NCBI GenBank assembly: GCA_023394615.1
Contig: JAEXAI010000016.1
Coordinates: 62,001-126,000, forward strand
DNA: 64,000 nt
Reading direction: 5' to 3'
Origin: Actinomycetes bacterium
Lineage (GTDB): Bacteria; Actinomycetota; Coriobacteriia; Coriobacteriales; Eggerthellaceae
How positions within the stretch are numbered: position 1 is the first letter of the stretch; each line of letters opens with the position of its first letter. The position numbers and the translations under genes are program-made. The notes under the pieces were generated by a model. That model was not told the origin of the DNA and ran no database searches. It was given only the letters and a program-made list of their open reading frames with translations. Below, one piece after another: positions 63,018 through 64,000 of the stretch.

Positions 63018-64000
63018 CTAGGGGCGCAAGGCAGACGCGTCGTGGGTACGCCTGCGCTCGGCCAAATCCTTCTGCAGGGAAATAACCGTTTCGTAGAGCA
63101 GATCGTATTCTTGCGGCGACATCGTCTCGGGATGCTTCAGTTGGGCGTGATACGTTTCCACCGCGCTTTCCATATCCCCTATGGATAGCTCGTCTATGAG
63201 AAATGCAGCGAGCACTTCCGGGTCGTCGGTATCGGTGGCACTCGGTACGAACATGCGCGCTGATTGTGGGTATTCGCGCGTGAGAGCGCCCATCAAATCA
63301 GCGGCAGCGATATCCGGCGTGGCTTCTATTGCCGAGAGAATCGCATCGCTGATCTGAGCATGTAGACGTTGATGCCAATCCGTTTGAGCTAGAACATCGG
63401 CGTGGATCATCGCAAGCCTCGGATGCCGCGCGCACACCCCTATGAAAAGCGCCTCGAAACGCCGCCGGTTGCATTCAGCTTGGTCGAGCTGGGTGTCTTG
63501 AGGCGCAGCCGCAAAAGCAACTCCCCCATTCGCGACTTCTTCTGGCGCATTCTGACCTGAGCTTTCTTGCCCATCCTCGTAAACGCGCGGCGCTTCGAGC
63601 GTCTTGAGTTTTTGCAAGGCCGCATCTTCGCGCATTAATAGCTTCCCCGCGATTTGCACAGCATAATCTTGTGCGAGAATGGAATCTTTAATCGGTGCCA
63701 AAATGGACAATGCAGAATCGAATGCCTGCGCACGTCCCTCAGCCGACGTCGTGTCGAATCGCGCAATCCTCCGGTCGATACCGTAACTCACAAGCGGCTT
63801 CGCATCATTGAGGCAGTCCTGAAGAGCCTCAACGCCCCGCTCTGCGACAAAATCAGCTGGGTCCAAATTGTCCGGTAGAGTGCACGCCATCAGGTCCACA
63901 CGATGCTTGCCCGCTTCAACGGTCATTGATTCGCCGATGAAGCCCAACGCACGGTCAGCAGCTCGCTGTCCTGCCTCGTCGCCGTCGAACAAATACACGA
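63018..64000 (-). CDS. dnaG: DNA primase DnaG, C-terminal part
   Basis: Only the last 327 or so residues are inside the window. The TOPRIM motif YLFDGDEAGQRAADRAL is at the very edge and is followed by the FVAERG region and the helicase-binding C-terminal domain. The 5' part, with the CHC2 zinc finger and RNA polymerase core, is upstream of the window. The GTG near 63998 is not a real start. DnaG makes RNA primers for replication. Confidence 0.93.
   Translation of the reverse strand, partial: VYLFDGDEAGQRAADRALGFIGESMTVEAGKHRVDLMACTLPDNLDPADFVAERGVEALQDCLNDAKPLVSYGIDRRIARFDTTSAEGRAQAFDSALSILAPIKDSILAQDYAVQIAGKLLMREDAALQKLKTLEAPRVYEDGQESSGQNAPEEVANGGVAFAAAPQDTQLDQAECNRRRFEALFIGVCARHPRLAMIHADVLAQTDWHQRLHAQISDAILSAIEATPDIAAADLMGALTREYPQSARMFVPSATDTDDPEVLAAFLIDELSIGDMESAVETYHAQLKHPETMSPQEYDLLYETVISLQKDLAERRRTHDASALRP

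Noticed and set aside
1..64000. CRISPR arrays, tRNA genes, transposases or integrases
   Set aside because: None seen in the intergenic gaps or translated frames; tandem repeats at 24600 are too short and lack spacers.

Overview
The window reads as a chromosomal segment of an anaerobic actinobacterium of the class Coriobacteriia, probably Eggerthellaceae. The grounds are the mycobacterial-type IHF gene, the lepA-dusB-hemW-hrcA-dnaJ-rsmE-mtaB-phoH-ybeY-dgkA-era-recO gene string, O2-sensitive ferredoxin-linked 2-oxoacid metabolism, frequent GTG/TTG starts and base composition near one half G+C. A small-genome, mid-GC member such as Cryptobacterium would fit, but the species is inference only. 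There are no tRNA or rRNA genes, CRISPR arrays, integrases or transposases.

Layout. (1) 1-5950: partial M16 peptidase, a radical SAM gene with its own terminator, a TetR regulator, then pnp and rpsO. (2) 5952-7131: two small plus-strand genes (YwaF-like membrane protein, TSCPD-domain protein). (3) 7169-19410: a long minus-strand housekeeping cluster from lepA to recO, with a degenerate CIRCE element at an internal hrcA promoter. (4) rpsT with an unusual lysine/alanine-rich tail. (5) 20491-25913: thiI, then comEA-comEC-holA, with four 11-bp tandem repeats in front of comEA. (6) 25994-37542: rpoZ, gmk, mihF and the UMP biosynthesis genes in two transcription units, carA-carB-pyrK-pyrD-pyrF and pyrR-pyrB-pyrC. 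Each unit begins with a PyrR-binding box followed by an intrinsic terminator.

(7) 38043-45228 is accessory: a truncated patatin-like lipase, a TetR regulator, a very divergent S-adenosylmethionine synthetase paralogue, an MMPL transporter and a secreted heptad-repeat protein. (8) 45229-45837 is noncoding and carries a 210-bp imperfect inverted-repeat element. It is followed by a membrane EAL phosphodiesterase. (9) 47925-59866 is the most interesting functional neighbourhood. One minus-strand series holds a P-loop ATPase, a four-subunit 2-oxoacid:ferredoxin oxidoreductase, an XRE-cupin regulator, an AMP-forming acyl-CoA synthetase, the complete AmmeMemoRadiSam triad (AmrB, AmrA, AmrS) and a YqeY protein. 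Divergently placed is a second XRE-cupin plus acyl-CoA synthetase pair. (10) 60017-64000: rsmB, fmt, def and the C-terminal part of dnaG.

Novelty is most likely in the MetK paralogue, whose conserved active-site residues are replaced, and in the coupling of the uncharacterised AmmeMemoRadiSam proteins to the 2-oxoacid oxidoreductase/acyl-CoA synthetase module. The noncoding repeat elements at 24600 and 45351 also deserve a look.
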